DNA of 46,047 bases from Micromonospora arida (lineage in GTDB: Bacteria > Actinomycetota > Actinomycetes > Mycobacteriales > Micromonosporaceae). A model generated the notes under the pieces. It was given only the letters and a program-made list of their open reading frames with translations. It searched no databases and was not told where the DNA came from. Shown here in pieces: positions 1 through 10,925 of this stretch (its first letter is position 1; each line of letters begins with the position of its first letter). Position numbers and translations under genes: made by a program. The DNA is taken from positions 1 to 46,047 of the forward strand of contig NZ_QGSY01000218.1 of NCBI RefSeq assembly GCF_003857035.1, given 5' to 3'.

Positions 1-975
1 TGGGGGGGGGGTGCCGTCGCCGAAGGGGCGGCCACCGAGGGACTCCCGACCGTGCGGGGTGAGCCAGTTGGACAGGTCGGGGCCGAGCGGAACGATCCCG
101 GTCGGGTTGATGTCGCGGTGCACCTCGTAGTAGTGCCGCTTGATGTGGTCGAAGTCGACGGTGTCGCCGAACCCGGGGGTCTGGAACAGGTCCCGGGCGT
201 ACGCCCACAGCACCGGCATCTCGCTCAGCTTCTGCCGGTTGCACTTGAAGTGGCCGTGGTAGACCGGATCGAAGCGGACCAGCGTGGTGAACAGCCGTAC
301 GTCGGCCTCGGTGATGGTGTCGCCGACCAGGTAGCGCTGGTCGGTCAACCGCTCGGTGAGCCAGTCCAGCCGGTCGAAGAGCTGGTGGTACGCCTTGTCG
401 TACGCCTCCTGGCTGCCCGCGAAACCGCACCGGTAGACGCCGTTGTTGACGTCCCGGAACACCACCGCGTTGACCTCGTCGATCTGCTCCCGCAGGTGCT
501 CGGGGTAGAGCTGCGGGGCGCCCTCGCGGTGGTACGCGCCCCACTGCGTGGACAGGTCCAGGCTCATCTGCGCGTAGTCGTTGGTCACCACCTGCCCGGT
601 CGGCACGTCCACGATCGCCGGCACGGTGATGCCGCGCTCGTAGCCGGGGAAGCGCTTGAAGTAGGCCTCCTGGATGCGCTCGATGCCGAGCACCGGGTCC
701 CGGCCGTCCGGGTCGAGGTCGAAGGTCCAGCTCCGGGCATCGTGGGTCGGGCCGGCCACCGCCATCGAGATGGCGTCCTCCAGACCGAGCAACCGCCGCA
801 CGATAATCAGTCGGTTGGCCCACGGGCAGGCCCGGCTGACCGCCAGCCGGTACCGGCCCGGCTCCACCGGATATCCGTCGCGCCCGTCCTGCGTGATCCG
901 GGTGGCGATGTACCGCTGGTCGCGGGTGAACTCGCTCCCCGGCTCGACGTACTTGCCGCCTTTTTCCTCGCCCAC
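1..975 (-). CDS. Glutathionyl-hydroquinone reductase-like protein (GST superfamily), partial
   Basis: The reverse strand reads open from a GTG at 975 to the window edge, 325 codons with no stop, so the C-terminus is missing. The start is supported by GGGAGG five bases upstream. Residues 45-53 contain SRACPWANR, the catalytic-cysteine signature (Cys50) of the ECM4/YqjG (Xi-class GST) family. The alpha-helical GST C-domain follows, with YLVGDTITEADVRLFTTLVRFD and the Tyr/Phe-rich tail. Known members reduce glutathionylated quinols; actinobacteria use mycothiol, so the thiol partner here is probably mycothiol (inference). It is a cytosolic protein with no signal peptide. It diverges from the SnoaL-like gene at 1061. 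The reading frame ends in a run of ten G/C at positions 2-11, a place where sequence error is possible. Confidence 0.85.
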   Translation of the reverse strand, partial: MGEEKGGKYVEPGSEFTRDQRYIATRITQDGRDGYPVEPGRYRLAVSRACPWANRLIIVRRLLGLEDAISMAVAGPTHDARSWTFDLDPDGRDPVLGIERIQEAYFKRFPGYERGITVPAIVDVPTGQVVTNDYAQMSLDLSTQWGAYHREGAPQLYPEHLREQIDEVNAVVFRDVNNGVYRCGFAGSQEAYDKAYHQLFDRLDWLTERLTDQRYLVGDTITEADVRLFTTLVRFDPVYHGHFKCNRQKLSEMPVLWAYARDLFQTPGFGDTVDFDHIKRHYYEVHRDINPTGIVPLGPDLSNWLTPHGRESLGGRPFGDGTPPP

Positions 976-1060
976 GTCACCCTCCCGGTCTGGATCAGTG
1001 TGTCTCTACCCCATCCTTACGGATCTACGGCTCAACAGCGGTGCCGGATACCCTGCCGGC

Positions 1061-1489
1061 ATGACGGATGTGGAGGCGGCGGCCCGGCGGTTCATCGCCG
1101 ACGTGTGGAATGCCCGCCAGGAGGAGTCGGCGTACGAGTTGGTCGCCGAGGAGTGCCCGGGGCTGGGCGGCACCGGGCCGGAGGCCACCCTCGCCTGGCA
1201 CCGTGAGCGCCGGGCGGCCTTCCCGGACCTGCGCTACAAGATCGTCGACGTGGTCGCGGCCGGCGAGCGGGTGGCCGTGCACTGGAGGGCCGCCGGCACC
1301 CACGTCGGGCAGTTCGGGCCGGTACCGCCCACCGGTCAGGTGGTCAGCTACTCGGGGGCGACGTTCCTGCGCTTCGACGCGGCGGGCCGGATCGTCGAGG
1401 TGTGGAGCTGCAACGAGCTGTTCCAGTTGCTGCAACAGCTCGGCGTCGAGATGCTCCCACCGGCTGTCGTCAGCGGACCCGGGGCGTGA
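1061..1489 (+). CDS. SnoaL-like / NTF2-fold ester cyclase family protein
   Basis: 142 aa from an ATG at 1061. The pattern is typical of the SnoaL-like polyketide cyclase/ester cyclase branch of the NTF2 fold: an N-terminal helix (AARRFIADVWN), FPDLRYKIVDVVAAGERVAVHWRA in the middle, then GATFLRFDAAGRIVEVWS. These proteins form small cone-shaped homodimers. Many are annotated cyclases, but no polyketide genes lie nearby, so the substrate is unknown. It stands alone, divergent from the GST-like gene and 147 bp ahead of nuoI. Confidence 0.75.
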   Translation: MTDVEAAARRFIADVWNARQEESAYELVAEECPGLGGTGPEATLAWHRERRAAFPDLRYKIVDVVAAGERVAVHWRAAGTHVGQFGPVPPTGQVVSYSGATFLRFDAAGRIVEVWSCNELFQLLQQLGVEMLPPAVVSGPGA

Positions 1490-1636
1490 TCCGCCAGTAG
1501 GGCGGGTGGACGCTCTGCAGGGCGGCGGTCATGGCAGGTCCTTCCAGGTGCGTTCGTTCTCCCCGCGACCACGGTACGGCCCTGGACCTGTGGGTGGTGG
1601 TCGCGCGCGCCGTGGCCACAGGGCAGGATGGTCGAC

Positions 1637-2233
1637 ATGAGCGACCCCGGCGAGCGCGGTGACACCAGCGGACGCGGCCTTCCCGGCGCGGGCCTGGTGA
1701 AGGGGCTGGCGGTCACCCTCAAGACGATGACCAGCCGTTCGACCACCCAGCAGTACCCGGACGTGGCCCCCGACCTGCCGCCCCGCTCGCGTGGCGTGAT
1801 CGCCCTGTCCGAGGAGAACTGCACGGTCTGCATGCTCTGCGCCCGCGAGTGTCCGGACTGGTGCATCTACATCGACTCGCACAAGGAGGAGGTGGCGGTG
1901 CCTGGCGCCGCCCGCCCCCGCCAGCGCAACGTGCTCGACAAGTTCGACATCGACTTCTCGCTCTGCATGTACTGCGGCATCTGCATCGAGGTCTGCCCGT
2001 TCGACGCGCTCTACTGGTCGCCGGAGTTCGAGTACGCCGAGTACGACATCAAGGACCTGCTGCACGACAAGGACCACCTCGGTCAGTGGATGGCCACGGT
2101 TCCGCCGCCGCCCGCGCACGACCCGAACGGCGAGCCGGCCAAGGAGGAGACGTCCGCCGCCCGCAAGGCGGCCGCGGCCCGTCCCGCTCCGCCAGCGGTA
2201 CGCCCCGACGCCGACCAGGACCCGGCGTCGTGA
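1637..2233 (+). CDS. nuoI: NADH-quinone oxidoreductase subunit I
   Basis: 198 aa. Two ferredoxin-type [4Fe-4S] motifs are visible: [12 protein letters not shown] and [12 protein letters not shown], each C-x2-C-x2-C-x3-C-P. They form clusters N6a and N6b, which pass electrons along the peripheral arm of complex I toward NuoB. The C-terminal tail is long, rich in Ala and Pro, and probably disordered. The ATG at 1637 was preferred over the in-frame ATG at 1628 because the GGCAGG element sits at a usable distance only from 1637. It is the first gene of a nuoIJKLMN run. No nuoA-H gene lies upstream in the window; the neighbour is the SnoaL-like gene. Confidence 0.93.
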   Translation: MSDPGERGDTSGRGLPGAGLVKGLAVTLKTMTSRSTTQQYPDVAPDLPPRSRGVIALSEENCTVCMLCARECPDWCIYIDSHKEEVAVPGAARPRQRNVLDKFDIDFSLCMYCGICIEVCPFDALYWSPEFEYAEYDIKDLLHDKDHLGQWMATVPPPPAHDPNGEPAKEETSAARKAAAARPAPPAVRPDADQDPAS

Positions 2234-2258
2234 GCGCCCGAGCCGGAAGGGCGCCCCG

Positions 2259-2819
2259 ATGACCGGCGCGGACGTGCTGCTGCTCGCCCTCGGCGCGGTG
2301 GCGGTCGGTGCCGGCGTGCTGGTGGTGACCACGAAACACCTGGTCCGGGCCGGGCTCTACCTGGTGGTGTGTCTGGGCGCGTTGGCCGGTGACTTCCTGG
2401 TGCTCAGCGCCGAGTTGGTGGCGTGGGTGCAGGTGTTGATCTACGTGGGCGCGGTGGTGGTCCTGCTGCTGTTCGCGGTGATGCTGACCCGGGCTCCGAT
2501 CGGCGCCTCCGACGACCTGGACCGGCCCGGTTGGCCAGCCGCGCTGATCGGTGGCGGCGCCGGGCTGGGGCTGACCGCCCTGCTGGTCGACGCGTACCGC
2601 TGGAGCACCGTCACGCTGCCGCACGCCGGCACCGCCGAGCGGTTGGGCGAGCAGATCTTCCAATCCTGGGTGCTGCCGTTCGAGGTGCTCTCGGTGCTGC
2701 TGCTCTCCGCCCTGGTGGGCGCGATCGTGCTGTCCCGTCCGGACATCGGCCGAGCTGCCCCGCACCGCGACGGCACGGCAGCGGACCTGGTCGACAGCGA
2801 GCCCGGGGGGCGCCGGTGA
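2259..2819 (+). CDS. nuoJ: NADH-quinone oxidoreductase subunit J
   Basis: 186 aa, membrane subunit of complex I. Hydrophobic segments lie at about residues 5-25, 30-50, 52-75, 88-108 and 138-160. The stretch LVAWVQVLIYVGAVVVLLLFAVML matches the conserved TM3 of NuoJ, which carries the pi-bulge. It takes part in the coupling water channel between the quinone site and the antiporter-like subunits. It starts 25 bp after nuoI, and its stop overlaps the nuoK start (GTGA at 2816-2819), so the two are translationally coupled. Confidence 0.93.
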   Translation: MTGADVLLLALGAVAVGAGVLVVTTKHLVRAGLYLVVCLGALAGDFLVLSAELVAWVQVLIYVGAVVVLLLFAVMLTRAPIGASDDLDRPGWPAALIGGGAGLGLTALLVDAYRWSTVTLPHAGTAERLGEQIFQSWVLPFEVLSVLLLSALVGAIVLSRPDIGRAAPHRDGTAADLVDSEPGGRR

Positions 2820-3174
2820 GGCCGGTCATCCCGTACGTCACCGCCGCGCTGCTGTTCGGCCTCGGCGTGTACGGCGTACTGCGCCGCCGCAACGCGGTGC
2901 TGGTGCTGATGTCGGTCGAGTTGATGCTCAACGCGGTCAACCTGATCCTGGTCACCGCTGACACCACCGCCCGCGCCGTGCTCCCGCACTCGGGGCAGGT
3001 CTTCGCGTTGTTCGTCATCGTCCTCGCCGCCGCCGAGATCGGGGTGGGGCTGGCGATCGTCCTTCAGCTCTACCGGCTGCGGGCGACCGTCGCCGTGGAC
3101 GACGTGCCGCTGACCGAGTCGCCGGACCCCGTCACCGGCCGCGAGCCGGCCGTCGTGGACTCGGAGGCGGGCCG

Positions 3175-3178
<4 letters not shown>
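2816..3178 (+). CDS. nuoK: NADH-quinone oxidoreductase subunit K
   Basis: 120 aa from a GTG that overlaps the nuoJ stop. There are three membrane helices. The buried glutamates expected for proton transfer are present: one in VLMSVELMLNAVNLILV (TM2) and one in AAAEIGVGLAIVLQLYR (TM3). The length is typical (about 100 aa) plus a short polar C-terminal tail. The stop overlaps the nuoL GTG start at 3175. Confidence 0.93.
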
Positions 3179-5102
<1,924 letters not shown>

Positions 5103-5106
<4 letters not shown>

Positions 5107-5220
5107 GCGTGAGGAGTGAGCCGGGTTTGCGAGCCCCGCAGTCGCGAACAGAGGCGGTCCAGTGAGCGTGAGGAGTGAGCCGGGTCTGCGAGCCCCGCAG
5201 TCGCGAACAGAGGCGGTCCA
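5103..5220. repeat. Two tandem 59-bp units bridging nuoL and nuoM, each a 20-codon mini-ORF
   Basis: Two copies at 5103-5161 and 5162-5220 differ at two bases (T/C at 5128/5187 and the last junction base). Each starts GTGAGCGTGAGGAGTGAGCC. Read as protein, each gives MSVRSEPGLRAPQSRTEAVQ and a TGA. The first GTG overlaps the nuoL stop, the first mini-ORF stop overlaps the second GTG, and the second stop overlaps the nuoM ATG. Inside the unit, GTTTGCGA and TCGCGAAC form an imperfect inverted repeat around GCCCCGCAG. Whether the mini-ORFs are translated is inference; the overlap geometry is directly visible. Confidence 0.85.
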
Positions 5221-6729
5221 ATGACGTTGGGGCAGGTGTTGCTGGTCGCGGTGCTGGCGGTGCCGGCGCTGGGTGCGGTAGCGGTGGCGGCGACGCCCCG
5301 GGACCGAGCGGCCCGGCTGGTCGGCACGATCGCGGCGGCGTTGACCCTGCTGGCCGCGGTGCCGCTGGTGTTCGGCGGTCGGGGCTGGGTCGCCTGGTCG
5401 GCGGACGCGCCGGCGGTGCGCCCGTGGCACCAACTGGACCTGCCCTGGGTGCCCGGTCTGGAGCTGCGCTTCCATCTCGGCGTCGATGGCATCTCCTGGC
5501 CGCTCGTGGTGTTGACCGCGCTGCTCACGTTGCTCTGCTGCGCGTACACGATGTGGCGGGTGCCGGACGGCGGCAGCGGCCGGGCGCTCGTCGCGTTGCT
5601 GCTGGTGGTCGAGGTGGGCATCCTGGGCACCTTCCTTGCCCTGGACCTGGTGTTGTTCTTCCTCTTCTTCGAGGTCGTCCTGCTGCCGATGTACGCGATC
5701 ATCGCCGGCTGGGGTGGGGCGGACCGGCGTCGGGCGGCCCGGAAGTTCGCCCTCTACACGCTGTTCGGCTCGGTGCTGCTGCTGGTCGGTGTGTACGTCG
5801 TGGTCGCCGCCGCCGGCACCGCCGACCTGGTGACACTGACCGGTGGCGCGGGGATGTCCCGGGGCACCCAGTTGGCCGCGTTCACACTGCTCGCGTTGGC
5901 GTTCGCGGTGAAGAGCCCGCTGTGGCCGTTGCACTCCTGGCTGCCCGACGCGCACACCCAGGCGCCCACGGTGGGCAGTGTCGTGTTGGCCGGTGTGCTG
6001 CTCAAGATGGGCACGTACGGCCTGATCCGGGTAGCGGTGGGGGTGGCGCCGGAGGGCGCCCGTTGGGCGGCGCCGGTGCTCGGCGTGCTCGCCGTCGCCG
6101 CGATCCTGATCGGTTCGCTGGTCTGCCTGGCCCAGTCGGACGTGAAGCGGCTCATCGCGTACTCCAGCGTGGGGCACATGGGCTTCGTGCTGCTGGGCGT
6201 CGCCACGCTGACCGCCACCGGCATCCAGGCGGCGTTGATCGGCAACGTCGCGCACGGTGTGATCACCGGCCTGCTGTTCTTCCTGGCCGGGGCGGTGAAG
6301 GACCGTACCGGCACGGGCACCCTCGCCGAGCTTTCCGGGCTGCGGGAGACCGCGCCCCGGTTGGCGGGTCTGCTCGCGTTCGCGGCGATCGCGTCACTGG
6401 GCCTGCCCGGGCTGGCCGGTTTCTGGGGCGAGGCGTTCGCGGTGATCGCCGCCGTGCAGGTGGGCGGCCCGCTCTGGACCACTCTCGGTGTGCTGGCGGC
6501 GGTCGGTGGGGCGCTCACTGCCGCGTACTTCCTGCGGTTGCTGCGCCAGGTCACCCACAACCGGCCGAGCCCCGCCGTCGGTCAGGTCGGCCCCGGTCTG
6601 GCCGGTGCGGAGCTGACCGCCTGGGTGCCGCTGGTGCTGCTCGCGTTGGCCATCGGGTTGGCGCCGACGCTGGTCCTCGGCGTCGCCGAGGCCCCCGTCG
6701 ACGCCCTGATCGGAGTGGTTTCCCGGTGA
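5221..6729 (+). CDS. nuoM: NADH-quinone oxidoreductase subunit M
   Basis: 502 aa from an ATG at 5221, where the overlapping stop of the preceding mini-ORF sits. It is an antiporter-like membrane subunit. The conserved glutamate is in FEVVLLPMYAIIAGWGG; the pump lysine helix is in KSPLWPLHSWLPDAHTQAPTVGSVVLAGVLLKMGTYG; then DVKRLIAYSSVGHMGFVLLG and GLAGFWGEAFAV. The length is normal. Its stop overlaps the first GTG of a second 59-bp repeat pair. Confidence 0.95.
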   Translation: MTLGQVLLVAVLAVPALGAVAVAATPRDRAARLVGTIAAALTLLAAVPLVFGGRGWVAWSADAPAVRPWHQLDLPWVPGLELRFHLGVDGISWPLVVLTALLTLLCCAYTMWRVPDGGSGRALVALLLVVEVGILGTFLALDLVLFFLFFEVVLLPMYAIIAGWGGADRRRAARKFALYTLFGSVLLLVGVYVVVAAAGTADLVTLTGGAGMSRGTQLAAFTLLALAFAVKSPLWPLHSWLPDAHTQAPTVGSVVLAGVLLKMGTYGLIRVAVGVAPEGARWAAPVLGVLAVAAILIGSLVCLAQSDVKRLIAYSSVGHMGFVLLGVATLTATGIQAALIGNVAHGVITGLLFFLAGAVKDRTGTGTLAELSGLRETAPRLAGLLAFAAIASLGLPGLAGFWGEAFAVIAAVQVGGPLWTTLGVLAAVGGALTAAYFLRLLRQVTHNRPSPAVGQVGPGLAGAELTAWVPLVLLALAIGLAPTLVLGVAEAPVDALIGVVSR

Positions 6730-6843
6730 GCGCGAGGAGTGCAGCGGAGCGGAGCCCCGCGGTCGCGAACGAAGGCGGGCATCGGTGAGCGCGAGGAGTG
6801 CAGCGGAGCGGAGCCCCGCAGTCGCGAACGAAGGCGAGCCCCG
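6726..6843. repeat. Two tandem 59-bp units bridging nuoM and nuoN, each a 20-codon mini-ORF
   Basis: Units at 6726-6784 and 6785-6843 begin GTGAGCGCGAGGAGTGCAGC and are related to, but distinct from, the nuoL-nuoM units. The mini-ORFs read MSARSAAERSPAVANEGGHR and MSARSAAERSPAVANEGEPR. The chain is the same: nuoM stop/GTG, stop/GTG, stop/ATG of nuoN. The exact 59-bp length is conserved although the internal sequence has drifted, including a compensating 2-base gap. The core AGCCCCGCRGTCGCGAAC is shared by both arrays. Confidence 0.85.
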
Positions 6844-8331
6844 ATGAACGTCGTGCAGAGCGTGGACAGCGTCGCGCTGCTGCCGGCCTACCTGGCCGCC
6901 GGCACGGCCGTACTCGTGCTCATCACCGATCTGCTCGTGGCCCGGCCACGGGCCACCATCGCCGTGGCCGCGCTCGGCGCGCTCGGCACCGCCGTCGGCT
7001 CCGCGCTGGTCGGGGCGGGTGCGGAACGGCGGACGTTCTGCGTGGGCGCCGACTGCTCCTGGATCTTCGGCGGTCGCGCGGCCCTGGTCGCCGTGGTGGT
7101 CGCGCTGATCACGGTGGGCGTGCTCGGGCTGTCGGTGCCCGCGCTGCGGGCCGGACGGTCACCGGTCGGGGAGTACGCATTCCTGTTGGCCTGCTCGATG
7201 ACCGGCGGCGTCGTGCTCGGCGCGGCCGGCGACCTGATCACGCTGATCGTCGCCCTGGAGACGCTGACCCTGCCGCTGTACGTGCTGGTCGGCCTGCGCC
7301 GGGGGAGCCTCGCGAGCGCCGAGGCGGCGGTGACCTTCTTCGTGGTCAGCGTGGTGGCGACCACGCTGACCCTGCTCGGCGCGGCACTGCTGTACGCGGT
7401 GACCGGTGGGCTGCACCTGGACCGGCTCGGCGCGTTGCTCGCCGAGCAGCCGGAGCTGCGGGACCTGCCGTTGACCACTGCCGCGGTGGCGGTGCTGCTG
7501 GTCGGCCTGGCCTTCAAGGTGGCGGCGGTGCCGTTCCACGCCTGGGCACCGGCCACCTACGACGGTGCGCCGCTGCCGGTGGCCGCGTACCTGTCCACCG
7601 CGTCGAAGCTGGGCGGCCTGGTCGCCCTGCTCGCCGTCGTGCAACGGGCGCTGCCGGCGGACCAGACCGGTCCGGTGCTCGCCCTGCTCGCCGTGCTCAC
7701 CATGACCGTCGGCAACCTGGTCGCGCTGCGTCAGCGGCGGACCGTCCGGCTGCTCGCCTGGTCGTCCGTCGCGCAGGCCGGGTACATCCTCGCCCCGCTG
7801 GGAGCGTTGGCTCTGGCCGCCGGACGCACGGACGAGGCACGGTCCGCCGCGTACGCCGCCGCCATGGCGTACGCCGTCTTCTTCGTGGTGTTGGAGCTGG
7901 CCGCGTTCGCCGGAGTGACCGCGCTGCGGCCGGCGGGTGCGGACGGCGGCACGCTGGACGACCTGCGCGGGGCAGCCCGCCGGCACCCGTGGCGAGCTGC
8001 GGCGTTCGGCCTCGCGCTGGTGGGTCTGGCTGGTCTGCCGCCAGGGCTGGCCGGCCTGTTCGCGAAGGTGACAGTGGTCCGGGCGCTGCTGGACGGTGGC
8101 GCTGCCTGGCTGGCGCTGGTGGTGGCGCTGAACGCCGTGATCGGGCTCGCCTACTACCTGCGGGTGACCGCCGCGCTCTGGGCACCGACGCCCCTCGCCG
8201 CCCCGAACGTCGGCGGTGCCGCGGCCGTACCCGTGGTGGGTGTGGTGGGTGTGGTGCTGGCGGTGGTGACGGTGGCCACCGTGGTGCTGGGCGTCGCCCC
8301 GCAGCTGGTGCTCGACCTGGCCGGCCGTTGA
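6844..8331 (+). CDS. nuoN: NADH-quinone oxidoreductase subunit N
   Basis: 495 aa from an ATG at 6844, overlapping the stop of the last 20-codon mini-ORF. It is an antiporter-like membrane subunit. The glutamate helix is ALETLTLPLYVLVGLRRG; the lysine helix is FKVAAVPFHAWAPATYDGAPLPVAAYLSTASKLGG; then RTVRLLAWSSVAQAGYILAPLG and GLAGLPPGLAGLFAKVTV. A small cysteine pair (CVGADC, about residues 64-69) sits in the first periplasmic loop and is unusual for NuoN. It is the last gene of the nuo run. No terminator is obvious before htpX. Confidence 0.94.
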   Translation: MNVVQSVDSVALLPAYLAAGTAVLVLITDLLVARPRATIAVAALGALGTAVGSALVGAGAERRTFCVGADCSWIFGGRAALVAVVVALITVGVLGLSVPALRAGRSPVGEYAFLLACSMTGGVVLGAAGDLITLIVALETLTLPLYVLVGLRRGSLASAEAAVTFFVVSVVATTLTLLGAALLYAVTGGLHLDRLGALLAEQPELRDLPLTTAAVAVLLVGLAFKVAAVPFHAWAPATYDGAPLPVAAYLSTASKLGGLVALLAVVQRALPADQTGPVLALLAVLTMTVGNLVALRQRRTVRLLAWSSVAQAGYILAPLGALALAAGRTDEARSAAYAAAMAYAVFFVVLELAAFAGVTALRPAGADGGTLDDLRGAARRHPWRAAAFGLALVGLAGLPPGLAGLFAKVTVVRALLDGGAAWLALVVALNAVIGLAYYLRVTAALWAPTPLAAPNVGGAAAVPVVGVVGVVLAVVTVATVVLGVAPQLVLDLAGR

Positions 8332-8447
8332 CCTGACCTGCGACTTCGGTCTCAGTGAACTCTCAGCGTTGTAACGGATGGTTGGCGGGTACCGGGTTGT
8401 TGAACCGGTCAGCGGATCCCGGCGATCCGTGCACCGAAGGAGACATC

Positions 8448-9323
8448 GTGCACCACAACCGTCTGAAGACCGCAGCGCTGCTCGGCCTGCTCAGCGCCCT
8501 GATCCTGGCGGTGGGCTACTGGTTCGGCGGCAGCGGCGGTCTGGTCATCGCCGTCGTCGTGTCTCTTGTCATGAACGGCGTCACCTACTTCTACTCCGAC
8601 AAGCTCGCGCTGCGCTCGATGGGGGCGCAACCGGTCACCGAGGCACAGTTCCCCGAGCTGTACCGGATGGTCCGGGAGTTGGCCACCGACGCCCGGCAGC
8701 CGATGCCGCGGCTCTACGTCAGCCCCACCGCGCAGCCCAACGCGTTCGCCACCGGTCGTAACCCGCAGCACGCGGCCGTCTGCGTGACGCAGGGCATCAC
8801 CGAGATCCTCGACTACCGTGAGCTGCGCGGCGTGATCGGGCACGAGTTGTCCCACGTCTACAACCGGGACATCCTGATCTCCAGCGTGGCGGCCGGCCTG
8901 GCCAGCATCATCACCCTGCTGGCGAACCTCGCCTTCTTCATCCCGCTGGGCGGCGGGGATGACGAGGACCGACCCAACCCGGCTGTGCTGCTGCTCACCC
9001 TGATCCTGGGCCCGATCGCGGCCACGGTGATCCAGTTGGCGATCAGCCGGAGCCGCGAGTTCCAGGCGGACGCCTCTGGCGCCGAGCTGAGCCGCGACCC
9101 GCTGGCCCTGGCCAGCGCGCTCCGCAAGATCGACGCGGTGGCCCGACGTCGGCCGTTGCCGGCCCAGGGCCAGCTCACCAGCACCGCCCACCTCATGATC
9201 GCCAACCCGTTCCGGGGCGGCGGCATGGCAGCGCTCTTCTCCACCCACCCGAAGATGGAGGACCGCGTCGCCCGGCTGGAGCAGATGGCCCGCAACTCGG
9301 GGCCGGTGCAGTTCCAACGCTGA
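8448..9323 (+). CDS. htpX: M48 family zinc metalloprotease HtpX
   Basis: 291 aa. The GTG start at 8448 is preceded by GAAGGAG five bases upstream. Membrane helices lie at about residues 9-28 and 33-49 and again near 144-168 and 180-200. The HELSH zinc motif is at 132-136 and the third-ligand region is [13 protein letters not shown]. HtpX sits in the cytoplasmic membrane with its active site facing the cytosol and degrades misfolded membrane proteins. The length matches the family. It is transcribed from the same strand as nuo, 116 bp downstream, and is followed by a strong hairpin. Confidence 0.93.
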   Translation: MHHNRLKTAALLGLLSALILAVGYWFGGSGGLVIAVVVSLVMNGVTYFYSDKLALRSMGAQPVTEAQFPELYRMVRELATDARQPMPRLYVSPTAQPNAFATGRNPQHAAVCVTQGITEILDYRELRGVIGHELSHVYNRDILISSVAAGLASIITLLANLAFFIPLGGGDDEDRPNPAVLLLTLILGPIAATVIQLAISRSREFQADASGAELSRDPLALASALRKIDAVARRRPLPAQGQLTSTAHLMIANPFRGGGMAALFSTHPKMEDRVARLEQMARNSGPVQFQR

Positions 9324-9341
9324 CCCGCTGATCCACCGCAT

Positions 9342-9375
9342 CCGCCCGTACCCGGCCAGCGCCGGGTACGGGCGG
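9342..9375 (+). terminator. Hairpin after htpX
   Basis: A perfect 15-bp stem (CCGCCCGTACCCGGC and its complement) around the loop CAGC, starting 19 bp after the htpX stop. It is followed by a short T-containing tail (tgtattt). High-GC hairpins without a long T tract are common terminators in actinomycetes. Confidence 0.75.
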
Positions 9376-9461
9376 AGTGCTGTATTTCCGTTGTCTGCCG
9401 GCCGGGCGCTGGCGTTAGGGTCGTAACGGCTCACGCTCATTACATCCTCGGGAGGTTCACG

Positions 9462-10721
9462 GTGACCGCGCTGCGTCAGTACCTGGGTGTCTGGCGGATC
9501 CCCGGCGCGCCCATGCTGCTGATCACCGGCATCATCGGGCGGCTCGGAATCGGCATGACCCCGCTGGCGCTGCTCCTGGTCGTCGAGCAGGTGACCGGGC
9601 GCTACTCACTGGCCGCCGTCGCCGGCGGCATCTACGCCCTCGCCGGTGCAGCGCTCAGCCCGGTGGCCGGACGGATCGCCGACCGGGTCGGTCCCAGCCC
9701 CGTCCTGCTGCTCACCGCCGTGGCCCACCCGCTGGCGCTCATCGGGCTGCTGTTGGCCAGCCGCTCCGGCGACGACGCGCTCCCCGTCATCTACCTCGCC
9801 GCAGGCGTGGCCGGCGCCACCTACCCGCCGCTCAGCGCCGCCATCCGAGGCGCCTGGAACGACCTGACCGGCCCCAACTCCGGCCGATACCACCTCCGCA
9901 ACACGGCTCTGGCCGCCGAGACCACGCTGTTCGAAATCGTCTTCGTCCTCGGTCCACTGCTCGTCGCCGGGTTCGTCCTCGTCGCCGACGCGGCGGCCGC
10001 GCTGATCGGTGCGGCCGTGGTCACCCTGGTCGGCACGACCGCCGTGGCCCTCGGCCGGGTCATGCGCGGCTGGCGTCCGCACCCGCAGGAACACCACGCC
10101 CGTGGGCTCGGCCCGCTACGGGTCTCCGGCTTCCCAGCCCTGCTGATCTGCGTCGCCGGCCTGGGCATCGCATTCGGGGCCGCCGGTGTGATCGTGCCGG
10201 CATTCGCGAGCGACCACGCCACCGGCGACCCGGAGAGCCTCGCGGGCATCCTGCTCGCGGTCTGGGGGGTCGGCAGTGCCATCGGTGGACTCTGGTTCGG
10301 CGTCCGCAAGCCAGCACCGAACATGACCCGGCAGTTCGCCCTGCTGCTCGCCGCGCTGGCCGCCACCTTCGCCGTGTTCGCGGTGATGCCCACCCCGCTC
10401 GCGCTGGGTGTCGCGCTGGTCGCCGGCGGGGCCACCATCGCGCCCGCGCTGACCCTGGAGAACACCCTGGTCGGCCGGATCGCCCCGACCGGCATGTTGA
10501 ACGAGGCGTACACCTGGGTGGTCACCGTCGCGGTGGCGTCGAGCGCCGCCGGCGGCTCGGTGGCCGGCGTGATCGTGGACCACGCCGGCGGCGTCCGCTG
10601 GGCGTTCCTGTTCGCCGGGGCGGCGGTCGCCGTCGGGGCCGCGGTCGCCGCACTACCCGCCGGGCCCATCGCCCGCGCGGAAACCACAGCGGTACGCGCC
10701 GAACACCCCGTGCCCGTCTGA
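9462..10721 (+). CDS. MFS transporter
   Basis: 419 aa, GTG start with GGGAGG six bases upstream. About twelve hydrophobic helices are visible, with a central polar break near residue 200 ([17 protein letters not shown]) separating two six-helix bundles. The first cytoplasmic loop carries [12 protein letters not shown], the MFS motif A (GxxxDRxG). The substrate cannot be told; related actinobacterial proteins are annotated as drug or sugar effluxers. It is a monocistronic plasma-membrane protein. Confidence 0.85.
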   Translation: MTALRQYLGVWRIPGAPMLLITGIIGRLGIGMTPLALLLVVEQVTGRYSLAAVAGGIYALAGAALSPVAGRIADRVGPSPVLLLTAVAHPLALIGLLLASRSGDDALPVIYLAAGVAGATYPPLSAAIRGAWNDLTGPNSGRYHLRNTALAAETTLFEIVFVLGPLLVAGFVLVADAAAALIGAAVVTLVGTTAVALGRVMRGWRPHPQEHHARGLGPLRVSGFPALLICVAGLGIAFGAAGVIVPAFASDHATGDPESLAGILLAVWGVGSAIGGLWFGVRKPAPNMTRQFALLLAALAATFAVFAVMPTPLALGVALVAGGATIAPALTLENTLVGRIAPTGMLNEAYTWVVTVAVASSAAGGSVAGVIVDHAGGVRWAFLFAGAAVAVGAAVAALPAGPIARAETTAVRAEHPVPV

Positions 10722-10760
10722 CCTGCTGGCTTCTGGCTGTCTTCCCTGCGGCTTCGTGCC

Positions 10761-10893
10761 GGCTTGACTCGCGCGGCTTCCTGTTGGCTTGATCCGCGCG
10801 GCTTCCTGTTGGCTTGATCCGCGCGGCTTCCTGTTGGCTTGACTCGCGCGGCTTCCTGTTGGCTTGATCCGCGCGGCTTCCTGTCGGCTTGAT
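10761..10893. repeat. 25-bp tandem repeat (minisatellite) after the MFS gene
   Basis: Five full units start at 10761, 10786, 10811, 10836 and 10861, and a partial sixth at 10886. The unit begins GGCTTGATCCGCGCGGCTTC and ends CTGTT; two units carry GACTC in place of GATCC. Looser copies run back to about 10730. Units abut directly with no spacers. No gene is supported here on either strand. Confidence 0.9.
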
Positions 10894-10925
10894 CCACCCG
10901 GGTTCCGCCCGCCTATCCTGGGTCC

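Noticed and set aside
1..11. Run of ten G at the window start as a frameshift in the GST-like gene
   Set aside because: Cannot be judged at a window edge; the frame stays open up to base 1.
52..1206. 384-codon forward frame over the GST-like gene
   Set aside because: Opposite strand carries the recognisable catalytic motif; this frame is a shadow and would run into the SnoaL gene.
10761..10893. Possible CRISPR array
   Set aside because: Repeats are directly adjacent with no unique spacers, and no cas genes are present in the window.
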